Counted from the stretch's first letter, positions 25,057-33,950 are shown. The stretch is DNA of 38,255 nucleotides from Butyrivibrio sp. (GCA_017413105.1 JAFPVA010000188.1:1-38255); one strand, 5' to 3'. Translations and numbers: made by a program. Notes: a model not told the origin generated them from the sequence alone.

Positions 25057-25398
25057 ATGGAAGAGAGAAGAAAAACAAGAAGACTCGATCTTACCGGAGA
25101 AATAATCATCAAAGGTCTTGGAGGAGCAACAGAGGCAGTCGACATTCATATTATTGATGCCTCTACTTCAGGAGTTGGCTTCAAGACTGACAAACAGCTT
25201 ACTATTGGTGATATTTATGAGACAAATCTTACCTTATGGAATAAGGAAGTGATCCCTGTTTTTGTTCAGATAGTGAGAGCAAAGCTTGAAGACGATACCT
25301 ATCATTACGGTGGTGTTTTCATCGGAATGCCTGAGGATGTAAAAATGCGTATTCAGGTATATGAGACAGTAGAAGAAGAAATTGCCAAGCAGGAATAA
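25057..25398 (+). CDS. PilZ domain protein (c-di-GMP effector)
   Basis: A single-domain 113-residue PilZ protein. The two c-di-GMP-binding motifs are present: the N-terminal arginine cluster EERRKTRRLD (RxxxR) and DASTSGVGF (D/NxSxxG) at about residues 38-46. The barrel ends with YGGVFIGMP. A weak GGGGGAA site precedes the ATG. It is probably transcribed alone and ends at a strong terminator. An active-looking EAL phosphodiesterase lies 5 kb downstream, so both ends of c-di-GMP signalling are represented in the window. The output partner is unknown. Confidence 0.87.
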   Translation: MEERRKTRRLDLTGEIIIKGLGGATEAVDIHIIDASTSGVGFKTDKQLTIGDIYETNLTLWNKEVIPVFVQIVRAKLEDDTYHYGGVFIGMPEDVKMRIQVYETVEEEIAKQE

Positions 25399-25415
25399 GT
25401 AGTAGAAATTAATAA

Positions 25416-25454
25416 GACCCAATCGGAAGGATTTGACCTTCCGGTTGGGTTTTT
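25416..25454. terminator. Terminator between PilZ gene and aroA
   Basis: GACCCAATCGGAAGG (25416-25430) pairs with CCTTCCGGTTGGGT (25437-25450), one G-T pair, 6-base loop, then a T run. It serves the PilZ gene and possibly the convergent aroA. Confidence 0.9.
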
Positions 25455-25473
25455 CTAATATACTGAAGAATTA

Positions 25474-26802
25474 TTAAAGTAGATTCTGAAGATCTTTGAA
25501 AAATGAAGGATAGGATATTCCTACGCAGGCATCGTCAAGAATTCTGGTGGTTCCGGAAGCGGCCAGGGCTGCTATGGCAAAGCTCATGGCAAGACGATGA
25601 TCATTATGAGTCTTGATGTCGGTACCTGAAAGCGGCTTTCCACCGTGAATGATCATTCCGTCGTCCGTTGGCTCAACATCGGCTCCCATAGCATTTAAGT
25701 TCTCTACTACAGTTGCAATTCGGTCAGATTCTTTTACCTTAAGTTCTGCAGCGTCCTTTATTATTGTGTCGCAATTGGCTGTTGCTGCAAGAACTGCAAC
25801 CACCGGAAGCTCGTCTATCATTGTGGGAATGTCTTTTCCGCCAATCTCAAATTTTCCATTCTGGTTGCCGTGGAGTTCGCTGTATTTTACCAGAATATCA
25901 GCTCTGGATTCATTGGACTCGTCCAGATTGAGAAGTTCAATATTGGCCCCCATCTGTTTAAGAACAGTTATGATACCGCAGCGGGTCTTGTTAATACCTA
26001 CATTTCTGATAAGAAGTTCGGAACCGGGAACCATCAGGGCTGCAGCAATAAAGTAAGCTGCTGATGAAATATCACCGGGAACATTTATCTTGCATCCGTT
26101 TAAAGGCATTCCCGGTTTCAAAATCGCTACAGCACTGCCATCTCTGGCAACTTCATTGTGAATGTCTGCGCCAAAAGAATTCAGCATTATTTCTGTATGA
26201 TTTCTCGAAAGCGCAGGCTCATAAACACAGGTTTCGCCATCTGCATAGAGTCCGGCAAGAATAATGCAGGATTTGACCTGAGCTGAAGCAACAGGATTTC
26301 GATAATTTATCCCATGCAGTTTTTTGCCGCCGTTTATGTGCAATGGTGCGCAGTCATTTCCGAGAACAGAAGATATATCAGCTCCCATCTGTGTAAGCGG
26401 TTTGATGATCCGGTTCATAGGTCTTTTCTCAATGGACATATCTCCGGTTATATTTGAATCAAATGGCTGTGCAGCCAAAATGCCGGACATGAGCCTGGTA
26501 GTCGTTCCGCTATTTCCTGTATATAGTGTTGTATCAGGAGCAGAGAGACCATGCAGACCTTTGCCGTGAACAGTAATGGTTGGAACACCATTTGTTGGTC
26601 GTATGCTATGGTCAATATGTATGCCAAGCTTTTTAAAGCAGTCGATTGTCGAAAGGCAGTCGGCACTTTCCAAAAAACCTGTGATTTCAGTAGTGCCTTG
26701 GGCAAGAGCACCAAACATAATGCTTCTATGGGATATGGATTTGTCTCCCGGGACAAAGACATCACCTTTTAAAGGGCGCTTTGCCTGCTCTATAGCGATC
26801 AT
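25474..26802 (-). CDS. aroA: 3-phosphoshikimate 1-carboxyvinyltransferase (EPSP synthase)
   Basis: Sixth step of the shikimate pathway: shikimate-3-phosphate plus phosphoenolpyruvate gives EPSP. Its 442 residues are full length. Motifs: VFVPGDKSISHRSIMFGALA (substrate Lys/Ser), YTGNSGTTTRLMSG (PEP-binding loop, Bacillus-like GNSGTT instead of the enteric GNAGTA), MSIEKRPMNRI, VKSCIILAGLYADG, VPGDISSAAYFIAA, and DELPVVAVLAA with KVKESDR. The C-terminus has HNDHRLAMSFAIAALA. ATGGAGGATAAAT provides the ribosome binding site. It follows tyrA by 31 bases on the same strand, so the two form an aromatic amino acid operon. Confidence 0.97.
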   Translation of the reverse strand: MIAIEQAKRPLKGDVFVPGDKSISHRSIMFGALAQGTTEITGFLESADCLSTIDCFKKLGIHIDHSIRPTNGVPTITVHGKGLHGLSAPDTTLYTGNSGTTTRLMSGILAAQPFDSNITGDMSIEKRPMNRIIKPLTQMGADISSVLGNDCAPLHINGGKKLHGINYRNPVASAQVKSCIILAGLYADGETCVYEPALSRNHTEIMLNSFGADIHNEVARDGSAVAILKPGMPLNGCKINVPGDISSAAYFIAAALMVPGSELLIRNVGINKTRCGIITVLKQMGANIELLNLDESNESRADILVKYSELHGNQNGKFEIGGKDIPTMIDELPVVAVLAATANCDTIIKDAAELKVKESDRIATVVENLNAMGADVEPTDDGMIIHGGKPLSGTDIKTHNDHRLAMSFAIAALAASGTTRILDDACVGISYPSFFKDLQNLL

Positions 26803-26833
26803 ATTTATCCTCCATATAAATTGCAGGTGTTAT

Positions 26834-27931
26834 CTATCGTACAGTTACTGTATATCCATCTTTGGATAGTACATCTATGGCCTGTTCAAGACCTTTTTTA
26901 TTGTGAAGCTCAATTCTCAGAGTTCCGCGTTCATACTCTCTGTTATGGACAATTCCTATGTTCTTTATATTGATTGAATGATCAGATAAAAGAACAGCTA
27001 CTTTTGCAAGTCGTCCCGGCTGGTCATCAATCTCAACGTGAAGTACATAGGTTTTCTGGATAGGCCCGCTGGCTATATCCAGAAAGGACTCCCTGTATTC
27101 CCTTGCTGTTGCAAAGAAATTAAATAATTGCTCACTATCATGTTCATCTATAGCAAGTTTTATAGTATAAAGTGAGTCAATATATTTGCTCAGCAGTTCT
27201 GAGATATTGTCAGCGTTGGTATTACAAATCTGTTGCCACATGGTTGGAGACGAAGAAGATATTCTTGTAATGTCCTTAAAGCCTCCTGCTGCAATGGTCT
27301 TCATAAGCTCGTCTTCTGAATCGTTATCTTTTACCAGATTGACGAGAGAAGCTGATATAACGTGAGGAACATGACTTATTGCGGCAGTAATATAATCATG
27401 CTGCTTGTAAGGAACAATAAGAGGTATTGCTCCCATTTTTTTTACCAGATCTCTATATTTCTCAAGCCTTTGCTCATCGGTATTCTCGGTTTTGGTGAGA
27501 ATATAATAGGCATTTTCCAAAAGAGAGGCCTTTGAATTCTTATAACCGATCCTTTCGGTTCCTGTCATGGGATGCCCACCAATAAACTGGTCTTCAAGCC
27601 CCAGTTCTTTAACCTTATCATGTATGCTGTTTTTGACACTGCCAATATCGGTAATAGTTGTTTTTTTATTAAGGAAAGGCTGTATCAATTCAAGATTAAC
27701 GTTGTTCAGCTCTACCGGTGCGCATAAAAAAATGTAATCGCAATCGGAGAATGCAGCTCCTATTTCGTATACCGGCTCATCGATTATTCCGTCAGCCTTT
27801 GCTGCATCAACTGTTTCTCTATGTGGTGTGTAGGCAATGATCCTGCAATTCGGCTCAGCTCTTTTTATCGCTCGGGCCATGGAGCCGCCAATTAGTCCCA
27901 GCCCAACAAAACCATATATCTGTGTATCCAT
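26834..27931 (-). CDS. tyrA: Prephenate dehydrogenase with C-terminal ACT domain
   Basis: Converts prephenate to 4-hydroxyphenylpyruvate for tyrosine synthesis. The N-terminal Rossmann domain has GFVGLGLIGGSMARAIKR. The prephenate-site stretches are IFLCAPVELNN, ITDIGSVKNSI, FIGGHPMTGTERIGY with the catalytic His, and AISHVPHVISASLV. Residues about 295-365 form an ACT domain (YVLHVEIDDQPGRLAKVAVL), which usually senses tyrosine or phenylalanine and gives feedback control. The 365 residues match monofunctional ACT-bearing TyrA of Firmicutes. It is the first gene of the leftward tyrA-aroA operon, with a clear promoter at 27973-28001. Confidence 0.96.
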   Translation of the reverse strand: MDTQIYGFVGLGLIGGSMARAIKRAEPNCRIIAYTPHRETVDAAKADGIIDEPVYEIGAAFSDCDYIFLCAPVELNNVNLELIQPFLNKKTTITDIGSVKNSIHDKVKELGLEDQFIGGHPMTGTERIGYKNSKASLLENAYYILTKTENTDEQRLEKYRDLVKKMGAIPLIVPYKQHDYITAAISHVPHVISASLVNLVKDNDSEDELMKTIAAGGFKDITRISSSSPTMWQQICNTNADNISELLSKYIDSLYTIKLAIDEHDSEQLFNFFATAREYRESFLDIASGPIQKTYVLHVEIDDQPGRLAKVAVLLSDHSINIKNIGIVHNREYERGTLRIELHNKKGLEQAIDVLSKDGYTVTVR

Positions 27932-27972
27932 AAAAGGAATGATCCCCCTAAAATCGCATATTTATACATCTC

Positions 27973-28001
27973 ACTATAACACTGCAACGTACGAAAGTCA
28001 A
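27973..28001 (-). promoter_or_regulatory. Promoter of tyrA-aroA operon
   Basis: On the minus strand TTGACT (28001-27996), a 17-base spacer and TATAGT (27978-27973), about 40 bases before the tyrA start. Confidence 0.75.
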
Positions 28002-28035
28002 TTTTATATATATTTGTGCAAATAGTCTAAAAAGC

Positions 28036-28064
28036 TTGTTTTAGTACGCTGTTTTTAGTAGAAT
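28036..28064 (+). promoter_or_regulatory. Candidate promoter of the EF-G-like gene
   Basis: TTGTTT (28036-28041), a 17-base spacer, then TAGAAT (28059-28064). It leaves a 5' leader of about 160 bases. The leader holds a 25-codon ORF (28071-28148) without a ribosome binding site, and a second TATAAT further down that lacks a good -35 box. Confidence 0.5.
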
Positions 28065-28233
28065 ATTGTTATGAGTTTGTATGGGGAAGAGAACTTCTTT
28101 GTTCAAAAGGCATATTTTAAGCGGTTGGGGGCCAATCTTATAATCTGAAATGTGCACTCGCTTCTTAATAGTGTGTTCTTAATTCTTCGTATTCTCATAT
28201 AAATCCCAATTTATTGCGACTGGAGGACATGAT

Positions 28234-30324
28234 ATGAACGTTTACACGACTGACAAGATTAGGAACGTAGTGCTGCTAGGCCACGGTGGCGCCGGCAAGA
28301 CAAGTCTCTCTGAGGCAATGGCTTATCTTGCTGGCATAACATCAAGGATGGGCAAAGTAGAGGATGGAAACACACTCTCTGATTTTGATAAAGAAGAGCA
28401 GAAGAGACATATTTCCATAAGCACTTCAACAATTCCGTTGGAATGGGATGGTCATAAGATAAATATTCTGGATACTCCTGGATTTTTCGATTTTGTTGGT
28501 GAAGTTGAAGAGGCTATCAGCGTAGCAGATGCAGCAATTATTGTTGTGTCAGGTAAGGCTGGTATTGAAGTTGGTACAGAGAAGGCATGGGATATGTGCG
28601 AGAAATATAAGATTCCGCGTATGTTCTTTGTATCAGACATGGATATCGATGATGTTTCCTATAGACAGGTAGTTCAGGATCTTACTGATAAATACGGCAA
28701 GAAGATGGCTCCTTTCAATCTTCCTATCCGTGAGAATGAGAAGTTTGTCGGCTATGTAAATGTTATCCAAGAGAAGGGATTTAGATGGGAAGGCAAGGAA
28801 GTTGTTGAATGTCCTGTTCCTGAGTACAATCAGGCAAACTTGAAGCTCTGCAAGGATACTTTGGTAGAATCAGTTGCTGAGACTTCAGAAGAGTTCATGG
28901 ACAGATATTTTAACGGAGATACATTCTCAGAAGCAGAAATCAGAGCTGCTGTTCGCTCAAATGTATGTGATGGCACAATTGTTCCTATTGAGATGGGATC
29001 AAGCACTCTCTGCCAGGGTATTTATACACTTCTCGATGATATTGTGAAGTATATGCCAAGCCCTGAGAACCGTAAAATGGCTGGTATCAATACAAATACC
29101 AACGAGATTTTCGAAGCTGATTTCGATTTCTCCAAGCCTAAGACAGCTTTCGTATTCAAGACTATGATCGATCCATTTATTGGTAAGTATTCGCTTATCA
29201 AGGTTCGTTCAGGTGTCCTTAAGCCTGATGATACAATGTTTGTAGCAAATAAGGATGCTGAGGTAAAAATCGGTAAGCTCTACGTACTTCAGGGCAATAA
29301 GGCTACAGAAGTATCCGAGCTTCATGCCGGTGACCTCGGTGCTCTTCAGAAGATAGATGTAGCTACGGGAGATACTCTTTCTACAAAGGCTACTCCGGTT
29401 CAGTATGCTAAGATGGATATTTCACAGCCATATACAGCAATGAGATATCATGCTCAGAATAAGAGCGATATTGACAAGATTGCACAGTCTCTTGCAAAGC
29501 TTGCAGCTGAGGATCAGACTCTTAAGGTTGTAAATGATGCAGAGAATCGCCAGACACTTCTTTATGGTATGGGCGATATGCACCTTGAAGTTGTTCAGAG
29601 TAAGCTCCAGAACATATACAAGGTTGCCATTGATCTTACGAAGCCAAAGGTAGCTTTCAGGGAGACTATCCGCAAGAATGCAGATGTAGAGTACAAGTAC
29701 AAGAAACAGACCGGTGGACATGGTCAGTACGGACATGTTAAGATGCGCTTCGAACCATCAGGTGATCCTACTACTCCATATATCTTTGAGCAGGAAGTTG
29801 TAGGTGGAGCAGTTCCTAAGAATTTCTTCCCTGCAGTTGAGAAGGGTATTGCAGAGTCTGTTCAGAGAGGACCTCTTGCAGCTTATCCTGTTGTTGGAGT
29901 TAAGGCTACACTTTATGATGGATCCTATCATCCTGTAGATTCTTCAGAAATGGCCTTTAAGGTTGCTGCTTCAGGTGCGTTCAAGAAAGGTTTCATGGAA
30001 GCAACTCCTGTACTTCTTGAGCCCATCGTTTCTCTTAAGGTTACAGTCCCTGATGCTTACACAGGTGATGTAATGGGAGATCTTAACAAGAGAAGAGGAA
30101 GAGTTCTTGGTATGAATCCTTCACTTACCGGAAAACAGGTAATTGAGGCTGAAGTTCCACAGATGGAGCTCTTTGGATATAACACCCAGCTTCGTTCTAT
30201 GACAGGTGGAAGTGGTGAATTCGAGTATGAATTCAACAGATATGAGCAGGCTCCTTCAGATGTTCAGGCAAAAGAAGTTGCAGACAGAGCTGATAAGGTT
30301 GCTGCAGCAAATTCTGAGGAATAA
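28234..30324 (+). CDS. EF-G-like translational GTPase with atypical G motifs
   Basis: A 696-residue paralogue of elongation factor G, with all five domains present to the C-terminal SMTGGSGEFEYEFNRYE. G1 is GHGGAGKTS (16-24). Several normally fixed motifs differ. The switch I ERGITI is KRHISIS (57-63). The G3 DTPGH has Phe84 in place of the catalytic His (DTPGFFDF). The G4 NKMD reads SDMD (134-137). These changes suggest slow or absent GTP hydrolysis, or altered nucleotide binding. It resembles the second EF-G (EF-G2/FusA2-like) group, not the housekeeping fusA, which normally sits beside rpsL-rpsG-tufA. It is not a typical Tet ribosomal-protection protein. TGGAGG precedes the ATG; it is a single gene with its own terminator. 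Confidence 0.88.
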   Translation: MNVYTTDKIRNVVLLGHGGAGKTSLSEAMAYLAGITSRMGKVEDGNTLSDFDKEEQKRHISISTSTIPLEWDGHKINILDTPGFFDFVGEVEEAISVADAAIIVVSGKAGIEVGTEKAWDMCEKYKIPRMFFVSDMDIDDVSYRQVVQDLTDKYGKKMAPFNLPIRENEKFVGYVNVIQEKGFRWEGKEVVECPVPEYNQANLKLCKDTLVESVAETSEEFMDRYFNGDTFSEAEIRAAVRSNVCDGTIVPIEMGSSTLCQGIYTLLDDIVKYMPSPENRKMAGINTNTNEIFEADFDFSKPKTAFVFKTMIDPFIGKYSLIKVRSGVLKPDDTMFVANKDAEVKIGKLYVLQGNKATEVSELHAGDLGALQKIDVATGDTLSTKATPVQYAKMDISQPYTAMRYHAQNKSDIDKIAQSLAKLAAEDQTLKVVNDAENRQTLLYGMGDMHLEVVQSKLQNIYKVAIDLTKPKVAFRETIRKNADVEYKYKKQTGGHGQYGHVKMRFEPSGDPTTPYIFEQEVVGGAVPKNFFPAVEKGIAESVQRGPLAAYPVVGVKATLYDGSYHPVDSSEMAFKVAASGAFKKGFMEATPVLLEPIVSLKVTVPDAYTGDVMGDLNKRRGRVLGMNPSLTGKQVIEAEVPQMELFGYNTQLRSMTGGSGEFEYEFNRYEQAPSDVQAKEVADRADKVAAANSEE

Positions 30325-30345
30325 TGTGATATTTGAATGATTTTT

Positions 30346-30382
30346 GAGGACTTAGGTTTTATAACTTAAGTCCTCTTTATTT
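30346..30382 (+). terminator. Intrinsic terminator of the EF-G-like gene
   Basis: GAGGACTTAGGTT (30346-30358) pairs with AACTTAAGTCCTC (30363-30375), followed by a T-rich run. Confidence 0.85.
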
Positions 30383-30428
30383 ATAATATTTTTATTTAAT
30401 ATTATCGATTTTGTGATAACATTAATTC

Positions 30429-32375
30429 ATGATTACTGAAATCTTCAAACCGTATAATTACATAGGCGAATCAGCAGGGCTTATTATGGCGCTGCTTCTT
30501 TTGGCTGTTATGACTTATACAAAGCCTAAAAAGACCTATGTTTATAAGTATGTATTTTATGGGATTGTCTGTTCAATCATCTCTATTATCGTTAATCTGT
30601 CCATTTTGGTGGTTGCTAATCATCCGGAAAAATATTACAACCGTTATGTTTTCATGGGCCAGCTTTTGCTGTTTCTTCTTTTATATAATGCAATTCTGTA
30701 TTTTATCTTTTCCTATGTGAATATGATGTCCATTGTAAGAAGATCCCAGCGTAGGGAGTTCCTTATGATGTATGGACTTTTGAGTCTGATATATCTTATT
30801 GGTGTAGTTATCGAGATAGCTTCAAGAGGTCTCTATACTATGACTCTTGAAGGGATAGACATTGACCATTTTACAAGGTTTTATACCGGTGCAGGGGTTG
30901 TTTGTGCTCTTTTCTGCTTTAATGCTACGCTTTCAAATAAAAAGAATGTATCGAGAGTCATCTGGCATGCTGTTCTTGCCTTCGTTCCAATTGATTTTGT
31001 CATTTTGATCACGCAGATGGCAAGTTTGACCAGATTTCATGCGGTATTTACTGCAATAACATACGTTCCGGTATTTGCAGTGGGCTATATGCTGTTCCAT
31101 TCATATCCCTATGATGAAATAACCGGTGTACAGAGTATTTACGCCTTGAATGCATTTCTTTTTAAAAATCTCGGGAAAAGGAAGCCTTACATAGCCTATA
31201 CAAAACTAATATTTCCGGGCATCGATAATCTGGTAATAGAAAGGGATGATACGCTGCTAAGGGGCGTCAGTGCCTGCAGGAGCATTGAAGCAATCAACAA
31301 TAAAATAAAGATTTACAGAGTAGCCGACAATAAGTATGTGAATGTAATTGACACTGAGGATGAGAAAGATTTTCAGAAATATATTAATCGAATCAGAGGC
31401 ATAATGGATTCTTTGAAGGCTGAATTGCATATGCCTGTCAATTATCTTATGGTGGCGGGACAGCTTCAGCCGGAACTGGATAATCCTATAAAATGCAGGC
31501 AGTTTTTTGAATTTATCACCAGAAGATTTGAAGATCAGAACAGCAGCCACTTTTATATTGTAAAACCGAGTGATTATGACGCATTTAATGAATTTTACGA
31601 GATCAGCAAGACATTGGAAGATATCAGGAATAAGCTTGATCTTGATGATGAGAGAATTGTAGTTTACGCGCAGCCTATATACAGTGTGGATACCGGCAGC
31701 TTTAAGGTGGCAGAGGCGCTTACAAGGCTCAAGCTTGGCGACAGAATGATCAATCCGGATGCTTTTATTCCCATAGCAGAGGCCGGAGGAACAATACATG
31801 CGATTACCTGTATAGTACTTAATAAGGTGTGCAGAGTGATAGAAAGTATCGAGGAATTCTATGACTTTGAAGCGATTTCAATCAATGTCTCGTCAAAAGA
31901 GATATCTCAGCAGAATGCTCATAAGGAGCTATTCGATATAATAAACAGGTATGAATTTGACGTGTCAAAGATCCGACTTGAGCTCACAGAATCAGCTATG
32001 CTTGAGAGCTATGAAATAGCCAATGATAATATGCAGGCTCTTACCAGAGCAGGTGTTCAGTTTTTCCTGGATGATTTTGGAACCGGCTATTCATCACTTG
32101 AACGTGTCATGAATTGTCCGTTCAAAACTATTAAGTTTGACAGAACACTGCTCTACAAATCACTGGATGATGAGCGTATGAATGATATCATGTCCTACAT
32201 GATAGAAGTGTTTAAAAAGAACGGTTTTGTTACCCTGGTTGAGGGTGTTGAGGACGAATCGCAGAACCAATACAGTGTAGAGCATGGATTTGATTACATC
32301 CAGGGTTATCATTACGCAAAGCCTGGTCCAATTGAAGATGTAAAGAAATACTTTAATAGAAAAGCTAAGTTTTAA
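30429..32375 (+). CDS. Membrane c-di-GMP phosphodiesterase: 7TM, degenerate GGDEF, EAL
   Basis: A 648-residue signalling protein. Residues about 15-225 hold seven hydrophobic helices, probably a membrane sensor. Residues about 228-375 look like a GGDEF domain whose active loop is lost (IYRVADNKYVNV, with ADNKY where GGDEF belongs). Residues about 400-640 form an EAL domain with its catalytic set: QPIY...AEALTRL, SINVSSKEIS, RLELTES, LDDFGTGYSS, IKFDRTLL, LVEGVED and QGYHYAKP. It should therefore hydrolyse c-di-GMP, with the degenerate GGDEF perhaps sensing GTP (family precedent). No Shine-Dalgarno site is visible before ATG 30429, which is odd for this window. A PilZ effector gene is 5 kb upstream. 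Confidence 0.9.
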   Translation: MITEIFKPYNYIGESAGLIMALLLLAVMTYTKPKKTYVYKYVFYGIVCSIISIIVNLSILVVANHPEKYYNRYVFMGQLLLFLLLYNAILYFIFSYVNMMSIVRRSQRREFLMMYGLLSLIYLIGVVIEIASRGLYTMTLEGIDIDHFTRFYTGAGVVCALFCFNATLSNKKNVSRVIWHAVLAFVPIDFVILITQMASLTRFHAVFTAITYVPVFAVGYMLFHSYPYDEITGVQSIYALNAFLFKNLGKRKPYIAYTKLIFPGIDNLVIERDDTLLRGVSACRSIEAINNKIKIYRVADNKYVNVIDTEDEKDFQKYINRIRGIMDSLKAELHMPVNYLMVAGQLQPELDNPIKCRQFFEFITRRFEDQNSSHFYIVKPSDYDAFNEFYEISKTLEDIRNKLDLDDERIVVYAQPIYSVDTGSFKVAEALTRLKLGDRMINPDAFIPIAEAGGTIHAITCIVLNKVCRVIESIEEFYDFEAISINVSSKEISQQNAHKELFDIINRYEFDVSKIRLELTESAMLESYEIANDNMQALTRAGVQFFLDDFGTGYSSLERVMNCPFKTIKFDRTLLYKSLDDERMNDIMSYMIEVFKKNGFVTLVEGVEDESQNQYSVEHGFDYIQGYHYAKPGPIEDVKKYFNRKAKF

Positions 32376-32386
32376 TGATATATGAG

Positions 32387-32414
32387 AGGCAGGGTTTCAG
32401 GCCCTGCCTTTTTT
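32387..32414 (+). terminator. Intrinsic terminator of the EAL gene
   Basis: AGGCAGGG (32387-32394) and CCCTGCCT (32402-32409) with a 7-base loop and a run of T. Confidence 0.9.
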
Positions 32415-32432
32415 GTTTGATGGTACAAGCGC

Positions 32433-32466
32433 TTGACATGGATGGTATGATTGTATACAATCATAC
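32433..32466 (+). promoter_or_regulatory. Promoter with perfect 22-bp palindromic operator, citrate synthase/GntR/icd cluster
   Basis: TTGACA (32433-32438), a 17-base spacer, then TACAAT (32456-32461). A perfect palindrome (half site GTATGATTGTA, 32445-32466) covers the spacer and the -10 box, with the TTGTATACAA core typical of FCD-type GntR operators. The GntR protein encoded at 33975 is the likely ligand. A second small palindrome, CAAGCGCTTG (32426-32435), overlaps the start of the -35 box. Confidence 0.85.
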
Positions 32467-32507
32467 AAAAGGTTGTTTATATGTTTTTTTGTTAAGAGGT
32501 TTTCACC

Positions 32508-33950
32508 ATGCAGGATACTAACACATTCCAGAATCGTCCCGTCACTATGAATAACAAAAATAATCTTCTTTCTATAGAAGAGCATATGTATATTCTTGAT
32601 GACGTGGAGAAACCAAATGTCTTCAGAAACATGTTCCCTTATGAGGAAGTCCCAAAGATTCCGTTTAATGACAGAATTGTTCCGCACAATATGCCAAAAG
32701 AGATATGGATTACTGACACTACTTTTAGAGATGGCCAGCAGTCCAGAGCGCCGTATACGACTGACCAGATAGTGCATATTTACGATATGTTTCATGAGCT
32801 TGGCGGTCCAAACGGAATGATCCGCCAGAGTGAATTCTTTTTATATAGTAAGAGCGATAGAGATGCGGCTTATAAATGCATGGAGAGAGGTTACAAGTTC
32901 CCGGAGGTAACCAGCTGGATCAGAGCGTCGGAAGAGGATTTCAAGCTCGTTAAGGCAATGGGAATGAAGGAAACAGGTATCCTTGTAAGCTGTTCCGACT
33001 ATCACATTTTCCTTAAGCTTAAAATGACTAGAAAACAGGCACTTGAGCATTACCTGAGCATTGTAAGGCGTTGCCTTGAAAATGGCATCAGCCCAAGGTG
33101 CCATCTGGAAGATATCACCAGAGCAGATATTTTTGGTTTTGTAGTTCCTTTCTGTTTGGAACTCATGAAGCTTAAGGATGAATATAAGATTCCTATTAAA
33201 GTTCGTGCTTGCGATACCATGGGATATGGAGTAAACTTTTCAGGTGCTGTTATCCCCAGAAGTGTTCAGGGTATCATATATGCCATAAATACTAATGCCG
33301 GAGTTCCCAGTGAGCTTATCGAATGGCATGGACACAATGATTTTTATAAAGCAGTCACAAATTCAACAACTGCCTGGATTTACGGTTGTGCTTCAGTCAA
33401 TACTTCTCTTTTTGGTATCGGTGAGAGAACAGGAAATACACCACTTGAAGCAATGGTATTTGAATATGCTCAGATAAAGGGAACACTTAATGGTATGAAT
33501 ACTACGGTGATCACCGACCTTGCTGAGTATTACGAGAAAGAAATTGGATTTACAGTTCCTGCCAACACTCCGTTTGTAGGCAAGAATTTCAACGTTACAA
33601 GGGCAGGAATTCACGCTGACGGGCTGCTTAAAAATGAGGAAATCTACAACATTTTTGACACAGAGAAATTCTTAAAGAGGCCTCCGGTCAGTGCCGTTTC
33701 CAATACATCAGGTCTTGCAGGCATTGCCCACTGGATAAATGTTCACTACAAACTTCGTGATGAGCATGCATTATCCAAGGCATCGCCGCTTGTAACCAAG
33801 GTAAAAGAATGGGTTGATAAGGAGTACGCTGGGGGACGCGTTACCGTTATGACTGACAATGAGCTGGTTGTTGAAATAGAAAAAGTAAGCAACGAGCTGG
33901 GCATTGAAGTCAAAGAAGGCGAGATAATAGAAAAAGCCGCATCAAAGTGA
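32508..33950 (+). CDS. Probable Re-citrate synthase (HMGL-like / isopropylmalate synthase superfamily)
   Basis: A 480-residue acyl-transferring TIM-barrel enzyme. The catalytic hallmarks are WITDTTFRDGQQSRAPYT near residue 65 (metal Asp and catalytic Arg), RCHLEDITRAD, VRACDTMGYG, and EWHGHNDFYKAVTNS with the two metal His. The second family signature is GIGERTGNTPLEAM. The N-terminal NVFRNMFPYEEVPKIPFNDR extension and the lack of a LeuA regulatory domain resemble the Re-face citrate synthase of Clostridium kluyveri, not true LeuA. The regulator and NADP isocitrate dehydrogenase next door fit a path from oxaloacetate and acetyl-CoA to 2-oxoglutarate. Homocitrate or citramalate synthase is the main alternative. 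The start has AAGAGG upstream. Confidence 0.8.
   Translation: MQDTNTFQNRPVTMNNKNNLLSIEEHMYILDDVEKPNVFRNMFPYEEVPKIPFNDRIVPHNMPKEIWITDTTFRDGQQSRAPYTTDQIVHIYDMFHELGGPNGMIRQSEFFLYSKSDRDAAYKCMERGYKFPEVTSWIRASEEDFKLVKAMGMKETGILVSCSDYHIFLKLKMTRKQALEHYLSIVRRCLENGISPRCHLEDITRADIFGFVVPFCLELMKLKDEYKIPIKVRACDTMGYGVNFSGAVIPRSVQGIIYAINTNAGVPSELIEWHGHNDFYKAVTNSTTAWIYGCASVNTSLFGIGERTGNTPLEAMVFEYAQIKGTLNGMNTTVITDLAEYYEKEIGFTVPANTPFVGKNFNVTRAGIHADGLLKNEEIYNIFDTEKFLKRPPVSAVSNTSGLAGIAHWINVHYKLRDEHALSKASPLVTKVKEWVDKEYAGGRVTVMTDNELVVEIEKVSNELGIEVKEGEIIEKAASK

Noticed and set aside
31257-31799. 180-codon minus-strand ORF inside the EAL gene
   Set aside because: It is a shadow of the conserved plus-strand EAL reading frame, with no start signals.
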